Notes: generated by a model not told the origin, from the sequence alone. 64,000 nt of DNA from Niabella pedocola (GCF_021044425.1 NZ_JAJNEC010000005.1:620001-684000); one strand, 5' to 3'; shown: positions 20,401 to 27,841, counted from the stretch's first letter. A program made the numbers and translations.

Positions 20401-20755
20401 AAAGATTGGCTCTTTTCTGGCTACCATATCCTACTACCACTATGTTTTCCAGTTCTCCTGTGCTTGCTGCTAATACCACATTTACAATATGGGACGCGCC
20501 TACTACAATGTTTTTATCAACAAACCCAACAGCTGAAACAGAAAGACTGTCTCCCGCAGTTGCCATCAATTCGAAATGTCCTGTGGAATCCGTAGCAGTT
20601 CCCTGCCCTGTTTTTAAGGCAATAACAGTAGCGCCTGGTATGGGGGATCGCCCATCGCTCGTTACCCCCCCCGTAACCTTTCCGGTCTGACCAAAAGCAA
20701 TTCCCGACAAAAGATTACAAATCAAAAATGTCAGCAGACATGAATATTTGTTCAT
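17495..20755 (-). CDS. SusC/RagA-family TonB-linked outer-membrane transporter
   Basis: 1086 aa. Signal peptide 1-22 (SGIAFGQ), CarboxypepD-like domain about 26-96, signature ENIVVVGYG at 103-111, plug with IRGVGSINASGFGRPLILVD and LKDATSAAIYG at 207-217, then the barrel. The plug motif falls at the same residues as in the SusC at 1089-4505, and both have the YG-x2-AAFGV end and an NGDxxI near-C-terminal loop, so they are paralogues. It pairs with the SusD 12 bp downstream. The DeoR gene stops 20 bp upstream, the same spacing as in locus 1. Substrate unknown. Confidence 0.96.
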   Translation of the reverse strand: MNKYSCLLTFLICNLLSGIAFGQTGKVTGGVTSDGRSPIPGATVIALKTGQGTATDSTGHFELMATAGDSLSVSAVGFVDKNIVVGASHIVNVVLAASTGELENIVVVGYGSQKRANLSDAVATVDVGKTFTNRPISDPMRALQGAVPGLNIMYKNGGLTSTADFNIRGVGSINASGFGRPLILVDNIETQDLSIINPNDIASISVLKDATSAAIYGTRAAFGVVLIKMKEGKRNQKPLVSFNSNYSWAKAINLPQFADPVKELPGIISAAQRAGTASPESFGMQLKTLLSGIQTWEEKYKSTNTGMEMIKGQDFDIINNIFYFYKVWDVNKIMFRTMPQSNQTLSVTGGGERVSYYLSAGYNNQGGMFKMNPDNIKKYNLVGGVNVDITKWWTVGIKSMYRNFEYTAPYGYQDYFYYMYRWGAYWPYGTYNGQYFRNVPGFLNAAHPSSTIDNYTRVELTSTMKLMKDLELNVNYVIGKDNVINHQVGGPVKILNNWAAIPDPNNISSALADVSLASQNVASYSATRVGQNSFNAFLTYTKKFNDHHFKLMGGANSEEYENLSFSASRRNLLDPDKGELNLATGDQFANSSHGNRAYAGFFGRLNYDYKEKYLLELMGRYDGSSSFPLNYRWAFFSGVSGAYRISEESFMQSLKPVLNDWKVRASWGSVGNQDFGGAQYFIPSMFSTSGYWMAGGNWAQGISLPRAVPKDLLWEKVQSINIGTDFSFFKNNNLSVTFDWYQRTTSDMIATVTLPAVFGTSGGTVSGLEPRRNDGTLRTRGYEITINGYVPVNNDLSLYGMLGFSDNKTIVTKWYNPSQLINNYYSGSTFGDIWGFETDRYFTDADFVKDGSGKITGYATGIASQKNLQTGNFVYGPGDIKYKNINGDDKIDGGKGSAADHGDLKVIGNSRPRYIYNGRLGGNYKNFDLDLLFQGVGKQNVWGLGNVVLPMYQGTDILYADQVDYWTPENPNARFPNPYPNNQGGTVSGLQAGSNNFYPQTKYLLNLAYARLKNLTIGYTLPYDLLAKYHFQKVRVYVSGENLITIKDKYLPIDPEAYDVSSTAGFTGRTWPIARTLSFGVQINFQ

Positions 20756-20775
20756 TTGAAATTTGTTTTCATTTT

Positions 20776-21525
20776 TTATAAAACCGTTATCCCGGCCTTT
20801 ACATAGGGCTGTAGCAACTCGTCTTGCGGATCCAGTTCCGTAACCAGGTAATCGATCTGTTTCAGTTCACACACCTGCAGCGCTTCAAAAGAGTTCAGTT
20901 TTTCTGCAATCGTTAAACATACGGTTTTCGCAGAAGCCGCTACCATTGCCTTTTTCAGTTCCACCACCTCCCAGTCGCTGTCCGTAATACCGCGGCGCAG
21001 GTCGATGGCATTGGTCCCCAGGATACACAGATCGGCGTTCACTTCCTTGATCTTGGCAATGGCACTGGCGCCCACCGTGATCTTGGATTCTTTATTCACT
21101 TTATCGCCCACTACCACTACATTAATATTGGGATGCGCGATATACGCGTTTAATACCGGTATGCTTCCGGTAATAAACGTAGCCCGTAACTGGGGAGGAA
21201 GCCGTTTGGCCATCTCGATGATGGTCGTTCCCCCACTCGTGAGTACGTACATATTTTCCTTGATCAGCCCGATTACTTTCTGCGCAATTACCGCCTTCTG
21301 CGTTTGCGAGTACACCGGGCTGCTGTTAAAATGTACCTCATTAAAAGCCAGCGAAAGGGCGCCGCCATGTACTTTAATCAGCCTGCCGGCCTCTGCAAGT
21401 TCCTGCAGATCTCTTCGAACCGTGTCCTCAGACACGTTCATATCCACACAAAGCTTGGTACTCAGCACTTTATTGTGCAGATCCAGCCGGTGGAGAATGT
21501 ATGCTTGTCGTTCTTTTTTTAACAC
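20776..21525 (-). CDS. DeoR-family transcriptional regulator (GTG start)
   Basis: The frame is open from 21576, but the GTG at 21525 is chosen because it gives LKKERQAYILHRL at the start and exactly 249 aa, the same as the paralogue at 4526-5275. HTH signature NVSEDTVRRDL; sensor-domain motifs SGGTTIIEM, ITGSIPVL, GDKVNK, GITDSDWEV. The two regulators agree in roughly four of five residues by eye, with most changes in the recognition region (NASLCTDMGV versus STKLCVDMNV) and around residue 60-70. It likely represses the SusC/SusD pair that follows and may cross-regulate the other loci. GCAAAA repeats lie at 21563-21595, just upstream of the start. Confidence 0.9.
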   Translation of the reverse strand: MLKKERQAYILHRLDLHNKVLSTKLCVDMNVSEDTVRRDLQELAEAGRLIKVHGGALSLAFNEVHFNSSPVYSQTQKAVIAQKVIGLIKENMYVLTSGGTTIIEMAKRLPPQLRATFITGSIPVLNAYIAHPNINVVVVGDKVNKESKITVGASAIAKIKEVNADLCILGTNAIDLRRGITDSDWEVVELKKAMVAASAKTVCLTIAEKLNSFEALQVCELKQIDYLVTELDPQDELLQPYVKAGITVL

Positions 21526-21547
21526 AACCGTTAATTTATTCCTAAAG

Positions 21548-21597
21548 GTAAACAGGAAAACAGCAAAAAGTCGCAAAATCTCAAAAAAAAAAGCAGT
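21548..21597. promoter_or_regulatory. Phased GCAAAA repeats upstream of DeoR-SusC-SusD locus 3 (candidate operator)
   Basis: GCA starts at 21563, 21573 and 21593, exactly the 0/10/30 pattern seen at 5318/5328/5348. It lies between the GTG start of the DeoR gene and the divergent protease gene at 21675, so one site could serve both. Operator function is inferred from this conserved spacing. Confidence 0.42.
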
Positions 21598-21674
21598 TGA
21601 TCTTCCGAGAACTCCGGTTTTTTTAAACTAATTTTAACAAATACCTATTTTTTTAACATTTAACCTACTGATTT

Positions 21675-23018
21675 ATGAAACAACTTTACCTCTTTTCAAT
21701 CCTGGTACTAACGCTTTTTTTTATCCGCTGTAAAAAAGAAGACATCATTCCTTCTGAAAAAAATGCCCCAGTTACCAAACCAGAAACGCTTGCAATTTGG
21801 AATGGCTCACCTATTACCACAGAGCAAATCCCTTATCAGGCGCGTATTGAGAGAATTAACGGGGCACAAGGTTCTGGTGGCGGAGTCATTATCGGAAGAC
21901 AATGGATTTTAACAGCGGCCCACGTGGTAGAAGACGTTCAACCGAATCAACTAAACATCCGCCTGGGATTGCATGACCTTAGCAATCCCGTTGGATCGCA
22001 AAGCTATAGTGCCGATCAAATTATCATCCATCCGGATTACAGAAACGAATCGATATTCTTTGGAGCAATCGATATCTTGAAAAACGATATCGCGTTGATC
22101 CATTTATCATCCCCCATCCAGCTTAACAATCACGTATCGGCCATCCTTTTTGCTGACGATACACACGAAAATTTCTATGGTGCTACCCTGTTTACTGTTT
22201 CAGGTTTCGGACACACCGAATCCGGTTCCGGAAGTCCGGTCCTTTTATCTACTACATTGAAATATGCAGAAACAACCACCCAGTTTATCAAAGCTGTAAG
22301 CCCTCCCGGCGAGCCTTTGTCGAGAACGGATGCAGGCGATAGTGGCGGACCACTCACTTATGTTACAGGTGAAGGGCGCTTTTTAGTGGGTGTCGTTAGC
22401 CATAGCAGAAGCAGCAGTGCCTCAGCTTCCTATTTTACAAGAGTATCTACATTCGCTCCCTGGATTACCGCTATAACCGGTATCCAGGTACAGCTGCCAT
22501 CCGGTATTTTAGGGGCCAGCCCTTCGCCCTGTCAAACATCTTCCCAGTTCAGCTTAAACAATGTTCCGGCCGGAGCAAACGTAATCTGGGAAATTCCATC
22601 GTATGCCTCCGCCACTTTATCTGTTACAAATAATACCGCCACGCTTAATGCTACGGCAAATGAAGGCGTAGGGTTAACAGCCCACCTGGATATATATGGA
22701 AATCTGTATACATGGTACCGTGTCGTCAACTTTGGATATATTGACCGGTTGTTAACTGGCGTTGATGCAACCTATTTACCCGGAGATTTTATTCCCCTGG
22801 AAATTACACCCTCCAATGATGACCGACTATATACCTGGTACATCGATGGTATTATGGCAAACCAGGTATCAATACCGGAAGGGGCTATTTTCAATCACGG
22901 ATATTATTATCACATCTATGCTTCCGAACCAGGGCTTCACCGGGTCAAAGTAGAAGTCAGTACCAAATGCAATACCTTCCAAACCTACGAAGGCGTTTTC
23001 ACCGTAAATGATCAATAG
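21675..23018 (+). CDS. Trypsin-like (S1) serine protease lipoprotein with C-terminal extension
   Basis: 447 aa. Lipobox Cys near residue 19 (FFIRCKKED), so it is probably a membrane-anchored lipoprotein. The S1 fold occupies about 41-270 with the full triad: His83 in TAAHV, Asp138 in NDIALI, Ser223 in GDSGGPL. The residue six before Ser223 is Leu/Ser-rich (PLSRTDAGDSGG), so primary specificity is not clearly trypsin-like. Residues 275-447 are beta-rich with paired cysteines (SPCQTS, STKCNT) and resemble PKD/Ig-like modules of Bacteroidota surface proteins. It is divergent from the DeoR regulator and shares its upstream region. Role unknown; breakdown of surface peptide substrates is possible. 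Confidence 0.88.
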   Translation: MKQLYLFSILVLTLFFIRCKKEDIIPSEKNAPVTKPETLAIWNGSPITTEQIPYQARIERINGAQGSGGGVIIGRQWILTAAHVVEDVQPNQLNIRLGLHDLSNPVGSQSYSADQIIIHPDYRNESIFFGAIDILKNDIALIHLSSPIQLNNHVSAILFADDTHENFYGATLFTVSGFGHTESGSGSPVLLSTTLKYAETTTQFIKAVSPPGEPLSRTDAGDSGGPLTYVTGEGRFLVGVVSHSRSSSASASYFTRVSTFAPWITAITGIQVQLPSGILGASPSPCQTSSQFSLNNVPAGANVIWEIPSYASATLSVTNNTATLNATANEGVGLTAHLDIYGNLYTWYRVVNFGYIDRLLTGVDATYLPGDFIPLEITPSNDDRLYTWYIDGIMANQVSIPEGAIFNHGYYYHIYASEPGLHRVKVEVSTKCNTFQTYEGVFTVNDQ

Positions 23019-23036
23019 CAATTTTAGAAAAAGAAG

Positions 23037-23068
23037 TATATTTGTTTATAAAAGTTGCATAAACAACT
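23037..23068 (+). promoter_or_regulatory. Candidate promoter and small palindrome before the thiolase
   Basis: TATATTTG at 23037-23044 fits the Bacteroidota -7 element TAnnTTTG about 53 bp before the ATG. The inverted repeat AGTTG (23053-23057) / CAACT (23064-23068) falls just downstream, where it could be an operator. No clear -33 TTTG was found. Confidence 0.35.
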
Positions 23069-23097
23069 ATTTTTCGATTATCTAAAAAAAACGCGCC

Positions 23098-24273
23098 ATG
23101 CAAGAAGCATATATTGTTGCCGGCTACCGTACTGCAGTTGGCAAAGCAAAGAAGGGAGGACTCCGCTTTTACCGGCCGGATGACCTTGCCATTACCGTAA
23201 TCAAAGGTCTGATGGCATCACTGCCCCAGCTGGAGCCCAACCGGGTAGATGATGTGCTTGTAGGTAATGCGGTGCCGGAAGCAGAACAGGGACTGCAGGT
23301 CGGGCGCATTATCTCTGCCCGCGCCCTGGGTATTGAAGTGCCGGGCGCCACCGTAAACCGCTATTGTGCCTCAGGACTGGAAACCATTGCCATGGCCACT
23401 GCCAAGATCCGCACCGGCCAGGCCGATTGCATCATCGCCGGCGGTACTGAAAGTATGAGCCTGGTACCGGCATCCGGATGGAAAACGGTTCCCTCCTACT
23501 CCATCGCCAGTGATGAACCAGACTATTATCTAAATATGGGCTTAACCGCGGAAGCCGTTTCAAAAGAATTTCATATCAGCCGGGAAGATGCGGATGCGTT
23601 CAGCTACCATTCGCACCAGAAGGCCATCAATGCCATACAGAACGGCTATTTTAAGGAAGGCATTCTTCCGGTGGAAGTAGAGGAGGTATTTGTAGACCCT
23701 AAAGGAAAACGGCAGGTGAAAAAATTTGTGGTGGATACAGATGAAGGTCCCCGCGCAGATACCTCTATGGAAGCCTTGCAAAAATTAAAGCCGGTTTTTG
23801 CGGCTAATGGGGTGGTTACTGCGGGCAACGCTTCGCAAACCAGCGATGGCGCGGCCTTTGTAGTGGTGATGAGCGAAAAACTGATGCAGGAACTGCAGCT
23901 ACAACCCATCGGCCGGCTGGTAGCTAGCGCCGTGGCCGGGGTACATCCGCGCATCATGGGCATCGGACCAGTGGCGGCTATTCCAAAAGCCTTAAACCGC
24001 GCGGGCCTTTCCCTGAACGATATCGACCTCATCGAATTAAACGAAGCCTTTGGCGCGCAGTCCCTCGCGGTGATCCGGGAAGCAGGGCTGAATCCCGACA
24101 TTGTGAACATCAACGGAGGAGCCATCGCATTGGGACATCCCCTGGGTTGTACCGGCTGCAAACTCACCATCCAGGTGCTTGGCGACCTGAAGCGCCTGAA
24201 TAAAAAATATGGCATGGTTACGGCCTGCGTAGGCGGCGGACAGGGCATTGCCGGTATTATCGAACGTTTTTAG
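23098..24273 (+). CDS. fadA: Acetyl-CoA acyltransferase (thiolase)
   Basis: 391 aa, standard thiolase length. Catalytic nucleophile Cys90 in NRYCASGLET, His347 in GHPLGCTG and Cys377 in ACVGGGQG make the complete thiolase active site. It cleaves 3-ketoacyl-CoA to acetyl-CoA and a shortened acyl-CoA (beta-oxidation), or runs in reverse as an acetyl-CoA acetyltransferase. In this phylum the same type sits with FadB/FadJ and acyl-CoA dehydrogenase, but here it is alone. A strong terminator follows at 24288. Calling it fadA rather than atoB rests on overall pattern (PGATVNRYCASGLE) and is less certain than the family. Confidence 0.92.
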   Translation: MQEAYIVAGYRTAVGKAKKGGLRFYRPDDLAITVIKGLMASLPQLEPNRVDDVLVGNAVPEAEQGLQVGRIISARALGIEVPGATVNRYCASGLETIAMATAKIRTGQADCIIAGGTESMSLVPASGWKTVPSYSIASDEPDYYLNMGLTAEAVSKEFHISREDADAFSYHSHQKAINAIQNGYFKEGILPVEVEEVFVDPKGKRQVKKFVVDTDEGPRADTSMEALQKLKPVFAANGVVTAGNASQTSDGAAFVVVMSEKLMQELQLQPIGRLVASAVAGVHPRIMGIGPVAAIPKALNRAGLSLNDIDLIELNEAFGAQSLAVIREAGLNPDIVNINGGAIALGHPLGCTGCKLTIQVLGDLKRLNKKYGMVTACVGGGQGIAGIIERF

Positions 24274-24287
24274 TTTTTTTGTCGTCT

Positions 24288-24331
24288 AAAAATCCGGTTC
24301 ACTGTGCATAACGGTCAACCGGATTTTTTTT
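24288..24331 (+). terminator. Rho-independent terminator after the thiolase
   Basis: AAAAATCCGGTT (24288-24299) pairs with AACCGGATTTTT (24317-24328) over a 17-base loop, followed by more T. It closes the thiolase unit. Confidence 0.85.
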
Positions 24332-24432
24332 AGCCCGGCAGCGGAACAAAGGGCACCCATGTTGCGACGCTCCGTTCAGCTGCTGTGCCAGGTTCATCCC
24401 GTTCACTATTCAATATTGCTTATTCCTGTTCT

Positions 24433-26235
24433 ATGTCCAAACCCTTTACAAAAACGCTCAATCTCGCCAATATCGTAAAACAGCTCTGGCCTTTTGTACG
24501 GCCCTACCGCACCATGATCTTTGGTACACTGGCGCTTACACTGGTAGGATCGCTGGCGGCACAGGTAAACCCGCTCATCCTGAAATATACGGTTGATCAT
24601 GTAGACATACTCCTTCAAAAGCCCGACCCCATGCAGGAGGGCTTACGCCTCCTGCTGTACATTTCCATTATCCTGTTTACCAAGGAAATCGTCAATATTT
24701 TCATTCAGTTCGGACAGAAGTTTTATGGTGAAAAGATCCGGATCAACGTCAGCAATCTCCTGTCGGAAGCAGCCATTAAAAAGATACTTACCTATGGCAT
24801 GGCCTTCTATGCAGCGCCGGAAAACCAATCCGGCCGCCTGCAAACAAGGATCGACCGTGGTGTGGAAAGTTTGACCCGGCTGGTACAAAACTTCTTTATC
24901 GATATCCTGCCCCTGTTCTCCAATGCCATCCTGGCCCTGGTGATCATGTACCTGGCCAATGTAAAGGTAGGGCTGGTAGCCACCGTGATCCTGCCCGCAT
25001 ACTTTTATGTAAGCAGCCGGCAGGCGCAGAAACTGCAGGGAGTACGACGGCAGCTGCGGCGGGGCAGAGAGAACAAGAACAACGGTTTGCTGAACCTGAT
25101 TGAATCCATTACCGTAATCAAAAGTTTTGTGCGGGAAACCTATGAAGAAAAAAAACAACTCGAAATACAGGACCAGCTTACACAGGACCAGCTTTATACC
25201 CGCAAAACCAATTTCCGTTATGATGGTATCAAATCTTTTATAGAACAGATCGGCGTAGTGCTGATCATCATTCTTACAACCTACCTGGTGCTGGGTCACC
25301 AGATCAGCATCGGCGCCATTATGCTGCACATTATGCTTTTCAACAACGTATCGGCCCCCATCCGGCAGTTGCACCGTATTTACGATGAGGTAAACGATGC
25401 CTTTATTTATGCCGAAGCCTACTTCCAGATACTGGACGCAGAAGAAGCCACCGAAGAAACCGGTGCTTATAAAGAAGAAGTGGTAAAAGGCGATTTTGAA
25501 ATGCAACAGGTGAATTTCACCTATCCCAATGGCACCAAGGCGCTGCACGATGTATCATTAAAAATAGAAGGTGGAAAAACAACCGCACTGGTGGGCCTGA
25601 GCGGCGCCGGGAAAAGCACCATCCTCAACCTGCTTAATAAATTCTATAAGCCGGATAGCGGCAGCATTGTATTGGACGGCGTTAACCTCGATGCATACAA
25701 CAACCAGGTGCTCAGGAGTGAGATCGGACTGGTGCTGCAAAAGAACCATATTTTTAAAGGCACTATTGAAGACAATATCCGCTATGGAAAAATGGACGCC
25801 ACAAAGGAAGCCATCATCACCGCCGCAAAAAAAGCCAGCCTGCACGACCAGATCATAGAATTGCCGCTGCAATATGAAAGTGATGCCCAGTTACTGAGCG
25901 GTGGCCAGCAACAACGCATTGCTATTGCCCGGCTGTTTCTGAAAGATCCTCCCGTGATATTTTTAGATGAGCCCACTGCGAGTCTCGATGCTATTGCCAC
26001 CGAACAAATCAAAAACAGCCTAGATGCGATCAAACAAAACAGAACCGTGGTGATCATCTCCCACTCTATTTCGCAGATCGTTGATGCCGATATGATCTAT
26101 GTACTCAAACAGGGGCGTGTGGTAGAGCACGGCACCCATGAGCAACTCGTAGCCCTTAACGGTACCTACCGCGAAATATTCAATGCTTCTGCCCGCAGCC
26201 TCAATATCGCCCGCATCGCACAATCATATAGCTGA
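24433..26235 (+). CDS. ABC transporter, fused permease and ATPase (exporter type)
   Basis: 600 aa from the ATG at 24433; an upstream in-frame GTG at 24385 adds 16 residues unlike the family. Residues about 20-310 form the six-helix ABC exporter membrane domain. The nucleotide-binding domain follows with Walker A GLSGAGKST near 400, Q-loop LVLQKNH, signature LSGGQQQR, Walker B VIFLDEPTAS and the switch His in IISHSIS. It works as a homodimer or with another half transporter and exports lipids, drugs or peptides. No partner gene is adjacent. Confidence 0.92.
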   Translation: MSKPFTKTLNLANIVKQLWPFVRPYRTMIFGTLALTLVGSLAAQVNPLILKYTVDHVDILLQKPDPMQEGLRLLLYISIILFTKEIVNIFIQFGQKFYGEKIRINVSNLLSEAAIKKILTYGMAFYAAPENQSGRLQTRIDRGVESLTRLVQNFFIDILPLFSNAILALVIMYLANVKVGLVATVILPAYFYVSSRQAQKLQGVRRQLRRGRENKNNGLLNLIESITVIKSFVRETYEEKKQLEIQDQLTQDQLYTRKTNFRYDGIKSFIEQIGVVLIIILTTYLVLGHQISIGAIMLHIMLFNNVSAPIRQLHRIYDEVNDAFIYAEAYFQILDAEEATEETGAYKEEVVKGDFEMQQVNFTYPNGTKALHDVSLKIEGGKTTALVGLSGAGKSTILNLLNKFYKPDSGSIVLDGVNLDAYNNQVLRSEIGLVLQKNHIFKGTIEDNIRYGKMDATKEAIITAAKKASLHDQIIELPLQYESDAQLLSGGQQQRIAIARLFLKDPPVIFLDEPTASLDAIATEQIKNSLDAIKQNRTVVIISHSISQIVDADMIYVLKQGRVVEHGTHEQLVALNGTYREIFNASARSLNIARIAQSYS

Positions 26236-26548
26236 TTTCCGGAACGTTCGCGCATACGTTAAAGGGCCAACTCCCGAAAGAAAAGATCCTTTAGGCGGTG
26301 GTTGCTCAATGTGATGCTAAACTTGTTTCAGCTTCTATCCGGCTTCCAAAACGGGTTCGCATCAACCGATACGGATCTGCCGCCCCTGGTTTGAACACCT
26401 CCGCAGTGAACCGGACGCGGGTATAATACACCTGAAACCGACACCCGGATACCGCGGAATATTTTAATTTTCGTTAACAGCTGTTAGCCCTTTATAAGCG
26501 TCCTATAGAGGAAGACTTTTTAATCAAGTAACCCAATTAAAAAATGTT
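26236..26548. other. 313-bp intergenic with a degraded repeat and a 12-bp palindrome
   Basis: No ORF seen. 26314-26338 resembles the dispersed Bacteroidota repeat ATGCTGAACTTGTTTCAGCATCT with several changes. TAACAGCTGTTA at 26475-26486 is a perfect palindrome 63 bp before the next gene and may be part of its control region. Confidence 0.5.
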
Positions 26549-26851
26549 ATGAAAGTGAAACTGGCCTTGTTGGCATTTGCATTACTGGTAGCAGGCATTT
26601 CCAAATCGGAAGCACAGCACTACCGTTACGAAAAAAAATATACGAAGCACTATAAAAAAAGCTATCGCCACAGCCGGCCGGTTGCGGTGGCTTATTATCC
26701 CGTAGTGCACCGGAACCGGTATTATGAAAGCAACGTATACCCGGCGTACCGGAATCACCATCGCTACCGGAATCACCGGCACATGCCTCCCGGACATGCA
26801 AAAAAGTATTACCGCTCTCACAGGCAACACAAGCGGGTACATTATTATTAA
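26549..26851 (+). CDS. Small exported basic His/Tyr/Arg-rich protein
   Basis: 100 aa. Signal peptide 1-23 (LLVAGISKSEAQ), then a strongly basic mature part rich in Tyr, His, Arg and Lys with the motif MPPGHAKKYYRS near 80. The same motif (MPPGQAKKYYG) occurs in the next gene, and short proteins of this kind recur in Chitinophagaceae, sometimes under the misleading name quinol oxidase subunit 4. No enzymatic motif is visible. It is probably periplasmic or envelope-associated. The short ATG-TTA-TGA just before the chosen start is not coding. Confidence 0.75.
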   Translation: MKVKLALLAFALLVAGISKSEAQHYRYEKKYTKHYKKSYRHSRPVAVAYYPVVHRNRYYESNVYPAYRNHHRYRNHRHMPPGHAKKYYRSHRQHKRVHYY

Positions 26852-26887
26852 AGGATAAACGCGTGATTCATAAGGCTTAAAATGGTT

Positions 26888-26923
26888 CAGCAATCGCCAC
26901 CCCCATGGGTGGCCTGATTGCTG
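26888..26923 (+). other. Stable stem-loop between two small envelope-protein genes
   Basis: CAGCAATC (26888-26895) pairs with GATTGCTG (26916-26923), with an inner stem CCACCC/GGGTGG closing on CCAT. There is no T run, so this looks like an mRNA hairpin that separates expression of the two genes or stabilises a 3' end rather than a classic terminator. Confidence 0.55.
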
Positions 26924-26961
26924 GTATAAAGTTTGATTTATAGCCCGTTAAAATCCCGAAT

Positions 26962-27195
26962 ATGAAAAGAATAACCGTTAATAAACCCGGAGTAACCATC
27001 TCGCTGGCCATTTTGTTTTTAACATTTTTTTCGGTAATGATTAGTTCCTGTGCCGATCCTTATTATCCTTCTGATAGTTATTACCGGCATGGACACCGTT
27101 ACTATAAGCAAATGCCTCCGGGCCAGGCAAAAAAATACTATGGCGCTCAATCAGCACGGGACTTTGCACCCGGGCATAACAAGCGCCGTTACTGA
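26962..27195 (+). CDS. Small lipoprotein with PPGxAKKYY motif
   Basis: 77 aa. Lipobox MISSCADPYYPSDSYY puts the lipid-anchor Cys near residue 30, after a hydrophobic signal. The mature part is short and basic, with MPPGQAKKYYGAQSAR, the same motif as in the protein at 26549. Its lipobox region is nearly identical to that of the next gene (SSCAD-x-YYPSDSYY), so the three genes look like a family grown by local duplication. Function unknown; anchoring in the envelope is predicted. Confidence 0.72.
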   Translation: MKRITVNKPGVTISLAILFLTFFSVMISSCADPYYPSDSYYRHGHRYYKQMPPGQAKKYYGAQSARDFAPGHNKRRY

Positions 27196-27231
27196 CATAA
27201 ACTTTTTCTTTAACAAAAACAATAGCAGACA

Positions 27232-27777
27232 ATGAAAATACAATTATTCAATAAAACCCGTCTGCTGGTCACCGGTGCACTGATCGCGTTGGTGGCGGGG
27301 CTTAGTTCCTGTGCAGATACCTACTATCCTTCAGATAGTTATTATGACGGGTATTACGGCTATAACCCTTATTACTATTACTCTCCGGGGTATTATGGCT
27401 ATTATGGAAATGGCGGCTATTATTATAATAACCGGTATTACCGCAATAACCGAAATTACCGCCGTTATGAAGACCGCCGCAGGTCGGACGACCGGAGAAG
27501 GGTATACAGTAATAACAGCCGGGATCGGTATCGTGTAAATACGAATCGTAATAATGCGGAATATTACCGCCAGCAAAACAACAACCGAGTTCCGGAACGG
27601 AACAGCACCAACAGTCGCTCCAACGAAGTCCGGTCAAGGAATGTAACACCACAGCGTTCTTACAGCCCGCCCCCTCCTTCCAGAAATATACGGCAGGCGC
27701 CTCCTTCCTCCGGTTCAGGTGGAAGCTATAACCAGGGACGGTCGAACAGTAACAACAGCCGTTCTTCGAGGAGATAA
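27232..27777 (+). CDS. Tyr/Asn/Arg-rich low-complexity lipoprotein
   Basis: 181 aa. Lipobox GLSSCADTYYPSDSYY, then a Tyr/Gly-rich stretch (about 35-75), an Arg/Asp/Asn-rich stretch (75-150) and a Pro/Ser/Gly/Asn tail. No globular domain is visible; the mature protein is probably disordered at the cell surface or in the periplasm. The first half shares its start with the lipoprotein 36 bp upstream, so they are likely co-transcribed. A bidirectional terminator follows at 27800. Several alternative frames here look open only because of the repetitive codons. Confidence 0.75.
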   Translation: MKIQLFNKTRLLVTGALIALVAGLSSCADTYYPSDSYYDGYYGYNPYYYYSPGYYGYYGNGGYYYNNRYYRNNRNYRRYEDRRRSDDRRRVYSNNSRDRYRVNTNRNNAEYYRQQNNNRVPERNSTNSRSNEVRSRNVTPQRSYSPPPPSRNIRQAPPSSGSGGSYNQGRSNSNNSRSSRR

Positions 27778-27799
27778 CCGAATACAGGAATTACCTACT

Positions 27800-27841
27800 G
27801 CCGCAGGCCTTTTGAAAAAAGACCTGCGGCTTTTATTTTTT
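27800..27841. terminator. Bidirectional terminator
   Basis: GCCGCAGG (27800-27807) pairs with CCTGCGGC (27823-27830); the loop carries CTTTT/AAAAAAG that extends the stem, and T-rich sequence follows. It lies between convergent genes ending at 27777 and 27833 and overlaps the 3' end of the latter. Confidence 0.82.

Noticed and set aside
1..21525. Invertible promoter or phase-variation of the SusC genes
   Set aside because: I looked for paired inverted repeats flanking the promoters and for a recombinase gene and found neither.
27302..27652. Several open frames on both strands inside the Tyr-rich lipoprotein
   Set aside because: Repetitive codons of the lipoprotein keep other frames open. 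Only the 27232 frame has a signal peptide and lipobox.
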